From the NCBI GenBank assembly GCA_039715055.1, contig JBDLID010000004.1, positions 1 through 51,682 of the forward strand: a stretch of DNA of 51,682 nt, given 5' to 3'. The first letter of the stretch is position 1, and every line of letters begins with the position of its first letter. The position numbers were made by a program, and so were the translations under genes. This DNA is from JBDLID01 sp039715055. Its GTDB lineage: Bacteria > Desulfobacterota > Desulfobulbia > Desulfobulbales > Desulfocapsaceae. Shown one piece after another: positions 1-8,444 of this stretch. The notes beneath the pieces are model-generated. The model was not told the DNA's origin. It searched no databases and saw only the letters and a list, made by a program, of their open reading frames with translations.

Positions 1-353
1 CGCGCCATAAGACCTGACCAGGTCGCGATATCGGCCTTGGTATACCCGACGACGGTGGGTTTGCCGGTGGTCCCCGACGAGGCGTGGACCCTGACAACCT
101 CATCCATGGGCACGGTGAAGAGTCCGAAGGGGTAGTTTTCCCGCAGGTCCTCCTTGACGGTAAACGGCAGCTTGGCAAGGTCTGCAAGACTCTGGATGTC
201 CTCGGGCTTAACGCCTGCTGCATCCATCTTTTGCCGGTAGGGAGCTACCGTTTTATAAACCCTCTCAACCAGTCTTTTTAACCGAATCAGCTGAACGGAT
301 TCAAGTCCCTGCCTGGGCAGGGTTTCCATTTCCTCTTCCCAATAGAGTGTCAT
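1..353 (-). CDS. paaK: phenylacetate-CoA ligase, N-terminal part (runs off the window)
   Basis: AMP-forming aryl-CoA ligase that activates phenylacetate (or indoleacetate) with ATP and CoA. About 117 N-terminal residues are visible; the gene continues beyond base 1. The start (MTLYWEEEMETLPR) is preceded by AGGAG nine bases upstream. Residues 90-100 carry the adenylate-forming P-loop SSGTTGKPT, and the N-terminal 'Q..RLKRLVERVY..APYR' helix is typical of PaaK-type ligases rather than acetyl-CoA synthetases. It follows iorB by 18 bases on the same strand, so it is probably the third gene of an iorA-iorB-paaK operon. In such operons the ligase handles the aryl acid or CoA ester made from aryl pyruvates, allowing ATP to be gained from aromatic amino acids. 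Which aromatic acid is used cannot be told from this fragment. Confidence 0.9.
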   Translation of the reverse strand, partial: MTLYWEEEMETLPRQGLESVQLIRLKRLVERVYKTVAPYRQKMDAAGVKPEDIQSLADLAKLPFTVKEDLRENYPFGLFTVPMDEVVRVHASSGTTGKPTVVGYTKADIATWSGLMA

Positions 354-371
354 ACCGTTGAACTCCTGTTA

Positions 372-953
372 TTATTGGCTGACTTTACGACCGGCCGCAA
401 AAGCTTTCAAGTTGACTTCACGGAACCGCTCAGGAACCCGGGTGTTGATAACCTCCTCATACACCGAGACATCAACAGACAGGAATGTGGAAAGCGCTCC
501 AACCATGACCACGTTGGCGGTCTTCACTTCACCAACTTCAGCTGCCAGATCAAAGGCGTCGACGGTGACCACATGAATCCCCTGGTCACTGATGACATCG
601 AGAACGTTTTCCGGATACTCTGTCTGACCGGTGGCAACAGCCGGAGGCAAAATCTTCTGACTATTGACGATCACCTTGGAATCCTTGTGAAGGTAGGGCA
701 GATAACGGGCCGCCTCCATCATTTCAAAGGCCACCTGGATATCGGCCGAACCGGGCTCGATAAGCGGTGAGTAGACCTTTTTGCCGTAACGCAGCTGGGC
801 AGTGACGGAACCTCCGCGCTGGGCCATGCCGTGGACCTCACTTTTCTTGGCGTCAAAGCCTGCGGCAAGAAGAGCATAGGCGGTCACCTCGCTGGCCAGG
901 AGAATCCCCTGGCCGCCCACTCCTGAAAAGAGAATATTTCCTGTATCGCTCAT
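372..953 (-). CDS. iorB: indolepyruvate:ferredoxin oxidoreductase, beta subunit
   Basis: Beta (gamma-domain) subunit of the thiamine-diphosphate enzyme that decarboxylates aryl pyruvates from Trp, Phe and Tyr to aryl-acetyl-CoA, reducing ferredoxin. The 193-residue length fits the family. The N-terminus has the signature 'GVGGQGILLASEV' (residues 11-23), followed by 'KKSEVHGMAQRGGSV' (36-50), both hallmarks of the pyruvate-ferredoxin oxidoreductase gamma domain. The start codon overlaps the iorA stop by one base (TAATG) and sits behind GGAGGAG, so the two subunits are translationally coupled and should be made one to one. Confidence 0.95.
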   Translation of the reverse strand: MSDTGNILFSGVGGQGILLASEVTAYALLAAGFDAKKSEVHGMAQRGGSVTAQLRYGKKVYSPLIEPGSADIQVAFEMMEAARYLPYLHKDSKVIVNSQKILPPAVATGQTEYPENVLDVISDQGIHVVTVDAFDLAAEVGEVKTANVVMVGALSTFLSVDVSVYEEVINTRVPERFREVNLKAFAAGRKVSQ

Positions 954-2764
954 TACTTCTCCTCCTCTCGGTCGATGGCCTCAAACTTACAGAGCTCCAC
1001 ACACTGGCCGCAACCGTTGCATTGTACCTCATTGATCAGGGCAATACCCTTCTGCTTCTCACGATATCCCTTGGCCTTGGCCTCTTCCGGAGTCATGGCC
1101 TGCCAGCTGATGGCAGGACATCCCAGCTTGACACAGGCCTTACAGCCGTTACAGTTTTCAAGAACGGTGGAGTAAGGATTGTGCGGCTGTTTTTTCATCT
1201 CCGGCAGGAGCACACATGGTGCCCTGCTGATGACCACGGAGAACTCGTCACGCTCCAGAGCCTCTCTGACCACCCTGCCGCATTCCTTCACCTCGTGGGG
1301 ATTAACCTCATCCACATGCTTCACGCCAACGGCTCGGCAGAGTTCTTCGAGGTTGATGGTATTGGCGGCCTCGCCCTTGATGTTGTAGCCGGATAACGGA
1401 TTGTTCTGCTGGCCGGTCATGGCGGTAATCCGGTTATCAAGGATGACCAGAAGTGATGAAGATTCGTTGTAGACCGAGTTGATCAGACCGGTGACTCCCG
1501 AATGAATAAAGGTGGAGTCGCCGATTACTGACACCAGCTTGGACTTGCCCTCTTCGCCTAACGCCTTGTCCATGCCGTGGGCGATGGTCACTGCCGCGCC
1601 CATGCAGACACAGGAGTCCATGGCGGAAAGCGGCGGCAGAAAGCCGAGAGTATAGCAGCCGATGTCGCCGGAGACGAACACGTCAAGTTTGGACAGGTTG
1701 TAAAACAGGCCGCGATGGGGGCAGCCGGCACACATATTGGGCGGCCTCATGGGCAGCTGGGCCGGCTCAAAAAGTGTCGGCATACTTGCCGGGTCTATGG
1801 ATCCCCTGACGATGGCGGTGTTGAGCTCACCCTGGTTGGTGATCAGCTCCTTGCCGCGGCAGTTGATTCCCATGGACTTGATGTGGTGCTCAAGAAAGGG
1901 ATCAAGCTCTTCAACCACAAACAGCTCATCAACCGAGTCGGCAAACTCTCTGATTTTTTTCTCGGGCAGCGGCCAGCACATGCCCAGTTTAAACACTGCA
2001 GCCTCGGGAAAGGCTTCCTTGACATAGAGGTAAGAGACCCCGGAGGTAATAAAACCGCGCTTGCGGTCGCCCTCCTCCACCCGGTTGATTCCGGTGGTCT
2101 CAGCAAATTCAATGAGTTTTGCCATCCGCTCCTCAACCACCTTCCGGCGGTTACGGGCATTGGCCGGCAGCATGACAAACTTGGCAGGTACCTTCTCAAT
2201 TCCTTTTGTCACCGAGGACTGTTCCATCTCACCCCTGTCAACCACCCCCTTGACGTGGGCGATGCGGGTGGTGATCCGGAAAAGAACAGGTGTGTCGAAC
2301 TCCTCGGACAGACGGAATCCTTCTTTCAGCATATCCTTGGCTTCGGCCGGATCGGACGGCTCGATCATGGGCAGCTTGGAGTGGTAGGCGTAGTTACGGT
2401 TATCCTGCTCATTTTGCGATGAATGCATCTCGGGATCATCGGCAGTAAGCACCACCAGTCCGCCGCGGACACCGGTGTATGATGCGGTAAACAGCGGGTC
2501 AGCGGCTACATTGACGCCGACATGCTTCATGGTGGCAAGCGCTCTTACTCCGGCAAAAGAGGCACCGATGGCAACCTCAAGCCCTACTTTTTCATTTGGC
2601 GCCCACTCGGTGTAAACCTCGCCATACGTGGAGAGATTCTCCATAATTTCCGTGGACGGTGTGCCGGGATAGCCGGAGGCCACCTTGACGCCGGCTTCTG
2701 AGGCGCCCATGGCAATGGCTTCATTGCCTGACATCCACAGGGATTGATCACTTAATTTAGACAC
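953..2764 (-). CDS. iorA: indolepyruvate:ferredoxin oxidoreductase, alpha subunit
   Basis: Large subunit of the cytoplasmic, oxygen-sensitive IorAB complex. The 603 residues hold, in order, a pyrimidine-binding domain (GNEAIAMGASEAGVKVASGYPGTPSTE near the N-terminus), a central transketolase-like domain, a thiamine-diphosphate domain containing 'MCAGCPHRGLF' and 'SVIGDSTFIHSG', and a C-terminal ferredoxin domain. The last 70 residues carry two cysteine clusters, CNGCKACVKLGC and CNGCGQCVELC, consistent with two [4Fe-4S] clusters. Translation starts at GTG 2764, six bases after AGGAG. It is the first gene of the iorA-iorB-paaK operon. The ferredoxin produced would feed the anaerobic electron economy of the cell. 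Confidence 0.96.
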   Translation of the reverse strand: MSKLSDQSLWMSGNEAIAMGASEAGVKVASGYPGTPSTEIMENLSTYGEVYTEWAPNEKVGLEVAIGASFAGVRALATMKHVGVNVAADPLFTASYTGVRGGLVVLTADDPEMHSSQNEQDNRNYAYHSKLPMIEPSDPAEAKDMLKEGFRLSEEFDTPVLFRITTRIAHVKGVVDRGEMEQSSVTKGIEKVPAKFVMLPANARNRRKVVEERMAKLIEFAETTGINRVEEGDRKRGFITSGVSYLYVKEAFPEAAVFKLGMCWPLPEKKIREFADSVDELFVVEELDPFLEHHIKSMGINCRGKELITNQGELNTAIVRGSIDPASMPTLFEPAQLPMRPPNMCAGCPHRGLFYNLSKLDVFVSGDIGCYTLGFLPPLSAMDSCVCMGAAVTIAHGMDKALGEEGKSKLVSVIGDSTFIHSGVTGLINSVYNESSSLLVILDNRITAMTGQQNNPLSGYNIKGEAANTINLEELCRAVGVKHVDEVNPHEVKECGRVVREALERDEFSVVISRAPCVLLPEMKKQPHNPYSTVLENCNGCKACVKLGCPAISWQAMTPEEAKAKGYREKQKGIALINEVQCNGCGQCVELCKFEAIDREEEK

Positions 2765-3173
2765 GTTGGCTCCTGTTTAAACATTATTTATTTAACATGG
2801 AACATCTCTGCAGCCTGGTCAGAAAAACATGATATTTTCTCAAAAATATCACCCATTCCGACCTGAACTGAACTATATAGTCTGGTAAAAATCTAAAAAG
2901 ATAAAAGTTACTCCGAAAAGAGCTGAACAGGCAAGTCTTTTTTCCTTTGATTTCAAGGAAAGAGACCTTTTTAATGAACCTAAACGAAAGGGGGAATGCT
3001 TACCGATGGCAAGTGGAAATGAATTCATTGAAATATTGGTCGGTTAATGGCAAACAGTCTGCTTCCGATTTTAATCAAATTACTTGCTTCTATTGCGTGG
3101 TTGGACCATGGTGTTTAGAGTAAGATATCAAGTCAACCAACTCATCAACTCCCCCTGGAGACAATACGACATT
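2765..3173. promoter_or_regulatory. divergent intergenic region with a perfect inverted repeat upstream of iorA
   Basis: Non-coding stretch between iorA (leftward) and the site-2 protease gene (rightward). It holds a perfect inverted repeat at 2830-2851: arms TGATATTTT and AAAATATCA around a CTCA loop. This lies about 70 bases upstream of the iorA start and could be an operator or a weak leader hairpin. A second palindrome, ACTATATAGT, is at 2872-2881 and may include a -10 element for iorA. I find no convincing -35 box and no reading frame worth calling. Confidence 0.35.
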
Positions 3174-3812
3174 ATGGACATCAGTAAGTTTATTACAGAT
3201 CTGATCATCATTGCCCCCCCCCTGCTGCTCGCTCTCACCTTGCACGAGTTTGCCCACGGTTATGTTGCCTTCCGGCTTGGTGATCCAACCGCCAAGGCCA
3301 TGGGGCGCCTGACCTTAAACCCGCTTAAACACCTGGACCCGCTTGGGACCATCGCCTTTTTCTTTATCAAATTCGGCTGGGCCAAGCCGGTTCCGGTTAA
3401 TCCCAACTACTTTAAGGACCCCCAGAAAGGCATGCTCTGGGTCGCCCTGGCCGGGCCTGCGACCAATTTAGTGCTCGCTATCATCAGCGCCATCGGGGTC
3501 AAGCTGGTCTGGTTCATAGCAACAACCATCGGCTCCCCGACCCTCATCCAGACCGTCCTCCGCCCCCTTTACGACACCCTGGTTGCCAGTGTCTGGATCA
3601 ACCTGGTGCTCTGTATCTTCAATTTTCTGCCGATCCCTCCGCTGGACGGCAGCCGTATCCTGTCAGGACTGCTGCCGCCGGACATGGCAAGATCCTACAA
3701 CTCAATCGAACGCTACGGATTTATCATTATCCTGGTTCTTGCCTTCTCCGGTGTCCTCGGAAAACTCATTCTACCGGTGATCAGTTTCGCCACCAACATG
3801 CTGCTTGCCTGA
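3174..3812 (+). CDS. site-2 protease (M50) family membrane metallopeptidase
   Basis: Integral-membrane zinc peptidase of 212 residues. HEFAH (HExxH) at residues 24-28 is the zinc and catalytic motif, placed in the first membrane helix as usual for the compact M50 group. The third zinc ligand is in 'NFLPIPPLDGSRIL', near residue 155. Four to five hydrophobic helices are visible and there is no PDZ domain, so it belongs to the small 'peptidase M50' type whose substrates are unknown, not to RseP. I start it at ATG 3174, eleven bases after GGAGAC; an in-frame extension to 3084 lacks a ribosome site and conserved-looking sequence. No substrate such as an anti-sigma factor lies next to it. Confidence 0.85.
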   Translation: MDISKFITDLIIIAPPLLLALTLHEFAHGYVAFRLGDPTAKAMGRLTLNPLKHLDPLGTIAFFFIKFGWAKPVPVNPNYFKDPQKGMLWVALAGPATNLVLAIISAIGVKLVWFIATTIGSPTLIQTVLRPLYDTLVASVWINLVLCIFNFLPIPPLDGSRILSGLLPPDMARSYNSIERYGFIIILVLAFSGVLGKLILPVISFATNMLLA

Positions 3813-4174
3813 GGAACCGTCTGTTACACACATGAAAGAAATTCCCGCCAGTTCAGCCTTGCCGGGAGTTTCTTGTTGCAGACTAAAAAACAGGCGAGCA
3901 AAGTAGTCACCCGGGTTGTAATCAACACCAACTGCTGCTGCATCAGTACACTGTCTTTCCATGTCTGAAAGGTAATATCTCTCCGGCTGCAGGACGATCT
4001 AAAAAAATACCCTTTCCTCAATGGGATACACCTTTTATCATCGTCAATTAGATTTGCATTACTTATGATATTCATTGTAGTATAAATCCCGGGGCTCTGC
4101 CTCTTTGCTGTTCCCCTGGCCAGAATCGTGAGTAACGAGTTATTCCTGTTAAACAAATCAGCTAAAAGGTAAAA
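3813..4174. other. gene-free stretch between the M50 peptidase and ferritin-like genes
   Basis: About 360 bases with no credible gene. A weak inverted repeat (TTCCCGCC at 3841 to GCCGGGAG near 3861, followed by a T-rich run) may terminate the peptidase transcript. The rest is AT-rich toward 4080 and probably contains the promoter of the ferritin-like gene, but I cannot point to clear -35/-10 boxes. Confidence 0.3.
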
Positions 4175-4720
4175 ATGGAAAACGGATCAAACAGAAGAAA
4201 TTTCCTGGCTTCAGCCGCTGCCGGTATCACCCTTCTTCCCCTGGTGAATTTTCTGTCAGGCTGCCGTCAGGAAAAAAAAGCCATACCGGAAAAGAAAATT
4301 TATGCTGACCCCAAGCTCGAACTGCTTGATCTTGCCCTCCAGCATGAGTTCGGGGCGGTCGTTCAGTACAGTAATCATGCAGGTGTCATTGCCGCACTCA
4401 ACCATGACAAGACCGGATATCTGCGGGATCAGGTCCAGACGATCATCGCTGATGAAGTGGAACATGCCATTGAGATTTCCGAGATACTGAAGAAAAACAA
4501 TCTCCAGCCATCGGTTACCGTATGGCCTGCCCAACTTGGAGAAACTCCAAAGGAGATGTTAGAAAAAGATATCAAGGCGGAAGAAGGTGCCATGAAGCTG
4601 TATGAACAGATACTTGCCTTGCCGCTGAACGATATGGAAAAACGGATTATTGAACAAATCGCCCTGTCCGAGGAGATGCATTTTACCACTTTTACCAGTC
4701 TATTTGGTGACTTTTCCTGA
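4175..4720 (+). CDS. exported ferritin-like lipoprotein with Tat-type signal
   Basis: A 181-residue four-helix-bundle protein. The N-terminus has twin arginines (RRNFLAS, 7-13), a hydrophobic stretch and a lipobox-like LSGC with Cys30, so it should be folded in the cytoplasm, exported by Tat and anchored by lipid. The mature part carries ferritin/rubrerythrin-type di-iron ligands: E58 in 'LQHEFGAVVQY', E94 and H97 in 'DEVEH', E136/E137 in 'DIKAEEGAM', and E166/H169 in 'LSEEMH'. It probably binds iron or acts as a peroxidase outside the membrane; the real reaction is unknown. The hybrid kinase gene starts only four bases after its stop, suggesting co-transcription and a link between envelope iron or oxidant status and signalling. 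Confidence 0.8.
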   Translation: MENGSNRRNFLASAAAGITLLPLVNFLSGCRQEKKAIPEKKIYADPKLELLDLALQHEFGAVVQYSNHAGVIAALNHDKTGYLRDQVQTIIADEVEHAIEISEILKKNNLQPSVTVWPAQLGETPKEMLEKDIKAEEGAMKLYEQILALPLNDMEKRIIEQIALSEEMHFTTFTSLFGDFS

Positions 4721-4724
4721 TCTC

Positions 4725-6896
4725 ATGCCCATCCCCCGTCACAAATCACTTCGCTTCCAATTCGCATCCTGGACATTTTTCATCATGTGCCTGCTGGGAA
4801 TGACGATAACTGCCATTACCAGTTACCGATCCTACACCATTTTTTTTAATGATTATCAATCAATGCTGACCGAACGTATGCAACACGTTTCCAAGTCCCT
4901 GGACAGCATGATCAGCGACACTGACTACCTGGGGATGACCAGGCAGGTTAACTCAATCCTGTTGACCGAAGGCGTGGTGGGTGTCAGGGTGGTGGACCGG
5001 AACAATGAACCCATTATCCATAAAGGTGTCCTGGCCAACTTTATCCTTGAAGAATCAATTACCAGAACCAAAGAGCGAATCGGCCTCATCCAGGTCGCAT
5101 TTTCCGATACCCCGGTCAAAGAAAAAGTCATATCTCTCATTCGGGAAGATATCCTGCTTGGAATTTTCCTCACACCACTTATCGCCTACCTGATGTGGCT
5201 TTTTTGCGGCTGGAAATTTAAAGATATCATAAGGCTCTCCAATGATGTGCATAGAATCGGTGATATTGCCCAGGAAGAAGTTGACCTGCCCGGCACCCGG
5301 CGGCATGATGAGATAGGCCATCTTGCCCGTACTCTCACCGAGAGAAGCAACCTCATCAAAGAAGGAAAAAGACAGGAACAGCTGTTGTACCAGGCAATTG
5401 ATCAATCCCATGACTCGATATTAATCACCAACGAACAGGGGGACATCGAGTATGTCAATCCCGCCTTTTCAAGAATCACCGGTTATTCAAGAAAAGAGAG
5501 TGTGGGAAAAAATCCACGGATGCTGAAGAGTGAAAAACACCCTTCAAAATTCTATGAACTCCTGTGGAACACCCTTATTTCCGGAAAAACCTGGCATGGC
5601 CGCCTGGTCAACAGGCGGAAAAATAATGAGCTCTACCATGAACAGGCAACCATCACACCGGTTATTGGCCCTGCTGGTGATATACATCATTATGTCGCTG
5701 TAAAACGTGACATCACCCAGGAACTCCTTCTGGAGGAACAGCTCAACCAGGCACAGAAAATGGAGGCTGTCGGCTTGATGGCCGGGGGAGTCGCCCATGA
5801 TCTTAACAATATTCTTTCAGGGGTTGTCGGCTACCCGGAACTGCTTCTAATGCAACTTCCGGAAAACAGCAGTCTGCGGCAACCGATAGAAGAGATCCAG
5901 AATTCAGGGAAAAGAGCTGCAGAAATAGTTGATGACCTGCTCACCATTGCCAGAGGAATTGCTGCAAAGCGGGAAACTAAAAACCTCAATGAACTGGTCA
6001 TCGATTACCTGGAGTCGCCTGAGTTAAAGAAACTACAGTCACTCCACCCTGAGACAGCCTGTTCGACAAAGCTCGATAAGACATTATGGAACTTTTCCTG
6101 TTCGGCCATTCATATCAGAAAGTGCATTATGAATCTTGTCACCAACGCTATCGAGGCGATCTCCAGTCATGGAGAAGTCGTTATTTCCACAGAGAATCTG
6201 ACAATTGACAAACCGGACTCAGCAGACAGTCACTTCCTTGGCAAAGGAGACTATGTTGTCCTCACGGTGGCGGATACGGGAAAAGGCATCCCTGAAAAAC
6301 ATCTCAGCCGTATTTTTGAACCGTTCTACAGTAAAAAGGCCATAGGCAGAAGCGGGACAGGACTGGGTCTTGCGGTTGTCTGGAATACGGTTGCAGACCA
6401 CGATGGGAAAATCAATGTTGAAAGTGATGACTCCGGAACGAGTTTCACACTCTTTTTTCCAGCCACTCCGGAAATAGCTTCTTTAACAAAAAAAGAGGAG
6501 CATGCAGCCGCCCACGATTTCCAGGGAAAAGGCGAGCAGATTCTCGTTGTTGATGACGAGCCGCAACTATTGGACATAGCTAAAAACATGCTGGAAACAA
6601 TGGGCTACGCAGTTCACACTGTTTCCAGTGGCGAGGAAGCACTTGACTACCATTCGCAGCACCCTGTTGAGCTGATCCTTCTCGATATGCTGATGGAACC
6701 CGGGATAAACGGCACCCAGACCTACAGGGAAATCATCAAGACCTACCCCCGGCAAAAGGCTCTCATTGTCACTGGTTTTTCAAAAAGCCAGGAGGTAGAG
6801 GAGGCAATAGAACTTGGGGCTGGAGGGATCATTAAAAAGCCGTATGTTCTAAAAGAACTCGTCTCTGCGGTTCATGACCAGTTGAACTCGCAGTGA
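4725..6896 (+). CDS. membrane hybrid sensor histidine kinase (HAMP-PAS-HisKA-HATPase-REC)
   Basis: A 723-residue sensor. Two membrane helices (about residues 14-36 and 145-165) bracket a periplasmic sensor loop of roughly 110 residues. Then follow a HAMP linker, a PAS domain (AIDQSHDSILITNEQGDIEYVNPAF), a HisKA box with the phospho-acceptor in 'GGVAHDLNNILSG', and an ATPase domain with N, G1 and G2 boxes (NLVTNAIEA, DTGKGIPEKH, GTGLGLAVV). The C-terminal receiver has acidic pocket 'VDDEP', phospho-Asp in 'ILLDMLM' and Lys in 'IIKKPYV'. ATG 4725 is chosen because it lies just after the previous stop; an upstream in-frame ATG at 4650 would overlap the ferritin-like gene by 71 bases. No separate response regulator is adjacent, so the phosphorelay partner is unknown. 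Confidence 0.9.
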   Translation: MPIPRHKSLRFQFASWTFFIMCLLGMTITAITSYRSYTIFFNDYQSMLTERMQHVSKSLDSMISDTDYLGMTRQVNSILLTEGVVGVRVVDRNNEPIIHKGVLANFILEESITRTKERIGLIQVAFSDTPVKEKVISLIREDILLGIFLTPLIAYLMWLFCGWKFKDIIRLSNDVHRIGDIAQEEVDLPGTRRHDEIGHLARTLTERSNLIKEGKRQEQLLYQAIDQSHDSILITNEQGDIEYVNPAFSRITGYSRKESVGKNPRMLKSEKHPSKFYELLWNTLISGKTWHGRLVNRRKNNELYHEQATITPVIGPAGDIHHYVAVKRDITQELLLEEQLNQAQKMEAVGLMAGGVAHDLNNILSGVVGYPELLLMQLPENSSLRQPIEEIQNSGKRAAEIVDDLLTIARGIAAKRETKNLNELVIDYLESPELKKLQSLHPETACSTKLDKTLWNFSCSAIHIRKCIMNLVTNAIEAISSHGEVVISTENLTIDKPDSADSHFLGKGDYVVLTVADTGKGIPEKHLSRIFEPFYSKKAIGRSGTGLGLAVVWNTVADHDGKINVESDDSGTSFTLFFPATPEIASLTKKEEHAAAHDFQGKGEQILVVDDEPQLLDIAKNMLETMGYAVHTVSSGEEALDYHSQHPVELILLDMLMEPGINGTQTYREIIKTYPRQKALIVTGFSKSQEVEEAIELGAGGIIKKPYVLKELVSAVHDQLNSQ

Positions 6897-7042
6897 TGAA
6901 AGGATAGACGTTTCCGCTCTTTACCGCACCCATTGTCCCTTCGCAATGGATTGAATCCGCGAACTTATTCAGTGTAAAGCCGGGTGTGTCCCTACGCAGG
7001 GAACAGTAACCCTTTGCCCTGTTTGTAAATACCAGCCACAAA

Positions 7043-7079
7043 AAAATCCCCCGGAAGATTCAATCTCCCGGGGGATTTT
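7043..7079. terminator. bidirectional intrinsic terminator
   Basis: Stem AAAATCCCCCGG / CCGGGGGATTTT with a short AT-rich loop. T-runs occur on the 3' side in both directions, so it can serve the rightward hybrid kinase gene and the leftward fadL gene. Confidence 0.85.
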
Positions 7080-7122
7080 CCATTACAAGCCCCAACAAAG
7101 CAGGGCTGCTTTCAGTCAGTCT

Positions 7123-8358
7123 CTAGAATTTATAGGTCACACCGACTGTCACCAGGTCAGCGACGGCATCGGTGAAGGTGCCGTTAACGTAGGTGTTGCT
7201 AACCTCGCGCTCTTCCTTGTAGTCATAAAGATATCCAACGCTGATTTCCATGGCCTCGTTGACCTTGTAGCGGGCACCGAGGGAGTAGAGCCAGGCGTCA
7301 GAGTCGGGCAGTTCGAAGTTGAGGGTCTCATCGGGTACCGGAGACTCGTCGTAGGCAAACCCTGCCATAAAGGTCAACGCTTCGGTCATTGCCCAGCTCA
7401 CGCTGATCCGGTAGGCGGAGGAGTCATCCCAGTTCTTGGGAATTTCGCTGCCATACACCTGAGCAAACACGGGGTTGGTGAAAGCACTGTCATAACTGAT
7501 GTCAATTGATTCATATTCGGACCAGAAGGTACGATCCCAGGCCATCTCAACGGTTAGATCATTAAAGGTGTAGGCACCGGCAACAGTGAGGACAGCCGGG
7601 GCCGGGATCGTAACGGAGCCGGTTGTGGTCATACCGTTGGGGACAGGAAAATTGGTTCCCATGATGACATCACCTTCCAGATCAAGGTCCACATGGGAGC
7701 GATAGGTGACGGCCAGTTTCAGGTCATCCACAGGGGTAAGGGTGGCGGCGATATTCCAGCCGAACTCAGTGGTATCACCGTCAAGCCAGCGCTCCGCAGC
7801 AATATTTCTTTCCCGGTCAACAATGCCCTTGCTTGACACCTTGGCCTCGGAATAGATCATCCGCGCGCCGACGGCAATGGAGAACATATCGCAGGTCTTG
7901 TAGGAGAGCGTGGGGTTGATATCAAAAACCTTGAGTGAATACTCTTCGGCAAATGTTGTCGCGTACTGGTCTTTCCAGCGTTTGGAAAGCCCGAACGGGC
8001 CGGTGATGGAGAAACCGATGCGGAAATTATTGTAGTCCGGGGAGACCATGAAGAGGGTGGGAAGAAGAAAATTCTCCGCCTCGGACTCACCGCTCAGCAT
8101 GGGCGATCGATTATCGTCATAGGTAACCGAAGGCAGATAAATGTAAATTCCGTCCACCTCCACCTGCCAGGCATCGTCGGCGAGGTGCATGGCGGAAGGG
8201 TTATAATAACTCGAATCGGCACCATTGGCCGAGGCAACGTGAGCACCTGCCTTGGCAGTCGAGTCAGCGGACTGCTCGGGGATGCGGTAGGCGGATCCCC
8301 AGGCGGAGCCGGCGGCCAGAACCGACACCAGGGCCATCACAGAAATTCTCTTCTTCAT
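7123..8358 (-). CDS. fadL: FadL/TodX-family outer-membrane transporter
   Basis: Predicted 14-strand outer-membrane channel for long-chain fatty acids or aromatic hydrocarbons. A signal peptide (MKKRISVMALVSVLAAGSAWG) is followed by the family's N-terminal hatch region 'SAYRIPEQSADSTAKAGAHVA..ADSSYYNPSAM', and the protein ends in an aromatic residue (VGVTYKF), as outer-membrane barrels do. The 411-residue length is normal. GGAGGAG precedes the start. It follows the fadD-like gene by 86 bases on the same strand and is closed by the terminator at 7043-7079, which gives an uptake-plus-activation operon. FadL versus TodX substrate range cannot be settled by sequence reading. Confidence 0.88.
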   Translation of the reverse strand: MKKRISVMALVSVLAAGSAWGSAYRIPEQSADSTAKAGAHVASANGADSSYYNPSAMHLADDAWQVEVDGIYIYLPSVTYDDNRSPMLSGESEAENFLLPTLFMVSPDYNNFRIGFSITGPFGLSKRWKDQYATTFAEEYSLKVFDINPTLSYKTCDMFSIAVGARMIYSEAKVSSKGIVDRERNIAAERWLDGDTTEFGWNIAATLTPVDDLKLAVTYRSHVDLDLEGDVIMGTNFPVPNGMTTTGSVTIPAPAVLTVAGAYTFNDLTVEMAWDRTFWSEYESIDISYDSAFTNPVFAQVYGSEIPKNWDDSSAYRISVSWAMTEALTFMAGFAYDESPVPDETLNFELPDSDAWLYSLGARYKVNEAMEISVGYLYDYKEEREVSNTYVNGTFTDAVADLVTVGVTYKF

Positions 8359-8444
8359 TATTCTCCTCCAATCTGTTTAACGGCTCCTGAGTGATCGGAA
8401 CCCGTCGAGTTTTGCCCTTTCCACCGGTGTTACCGGACACCGGT

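Noticed and set aside
1577..2422. Long plus-strand open frame (281 codons) opposite iorA
   Set aside because: It is antisense to a clear, full-length IorA, has no ribosome site, and its His/Gly-rich translation is the usual shadow of a GC-rich gene.
3824..4156. Minus-strand open frame of 110 codons in the M50/ferritin-like gap
   Set aside because: No ribosome site, no hydrophobic core or motif, and irregular composition; more likely non-coding.
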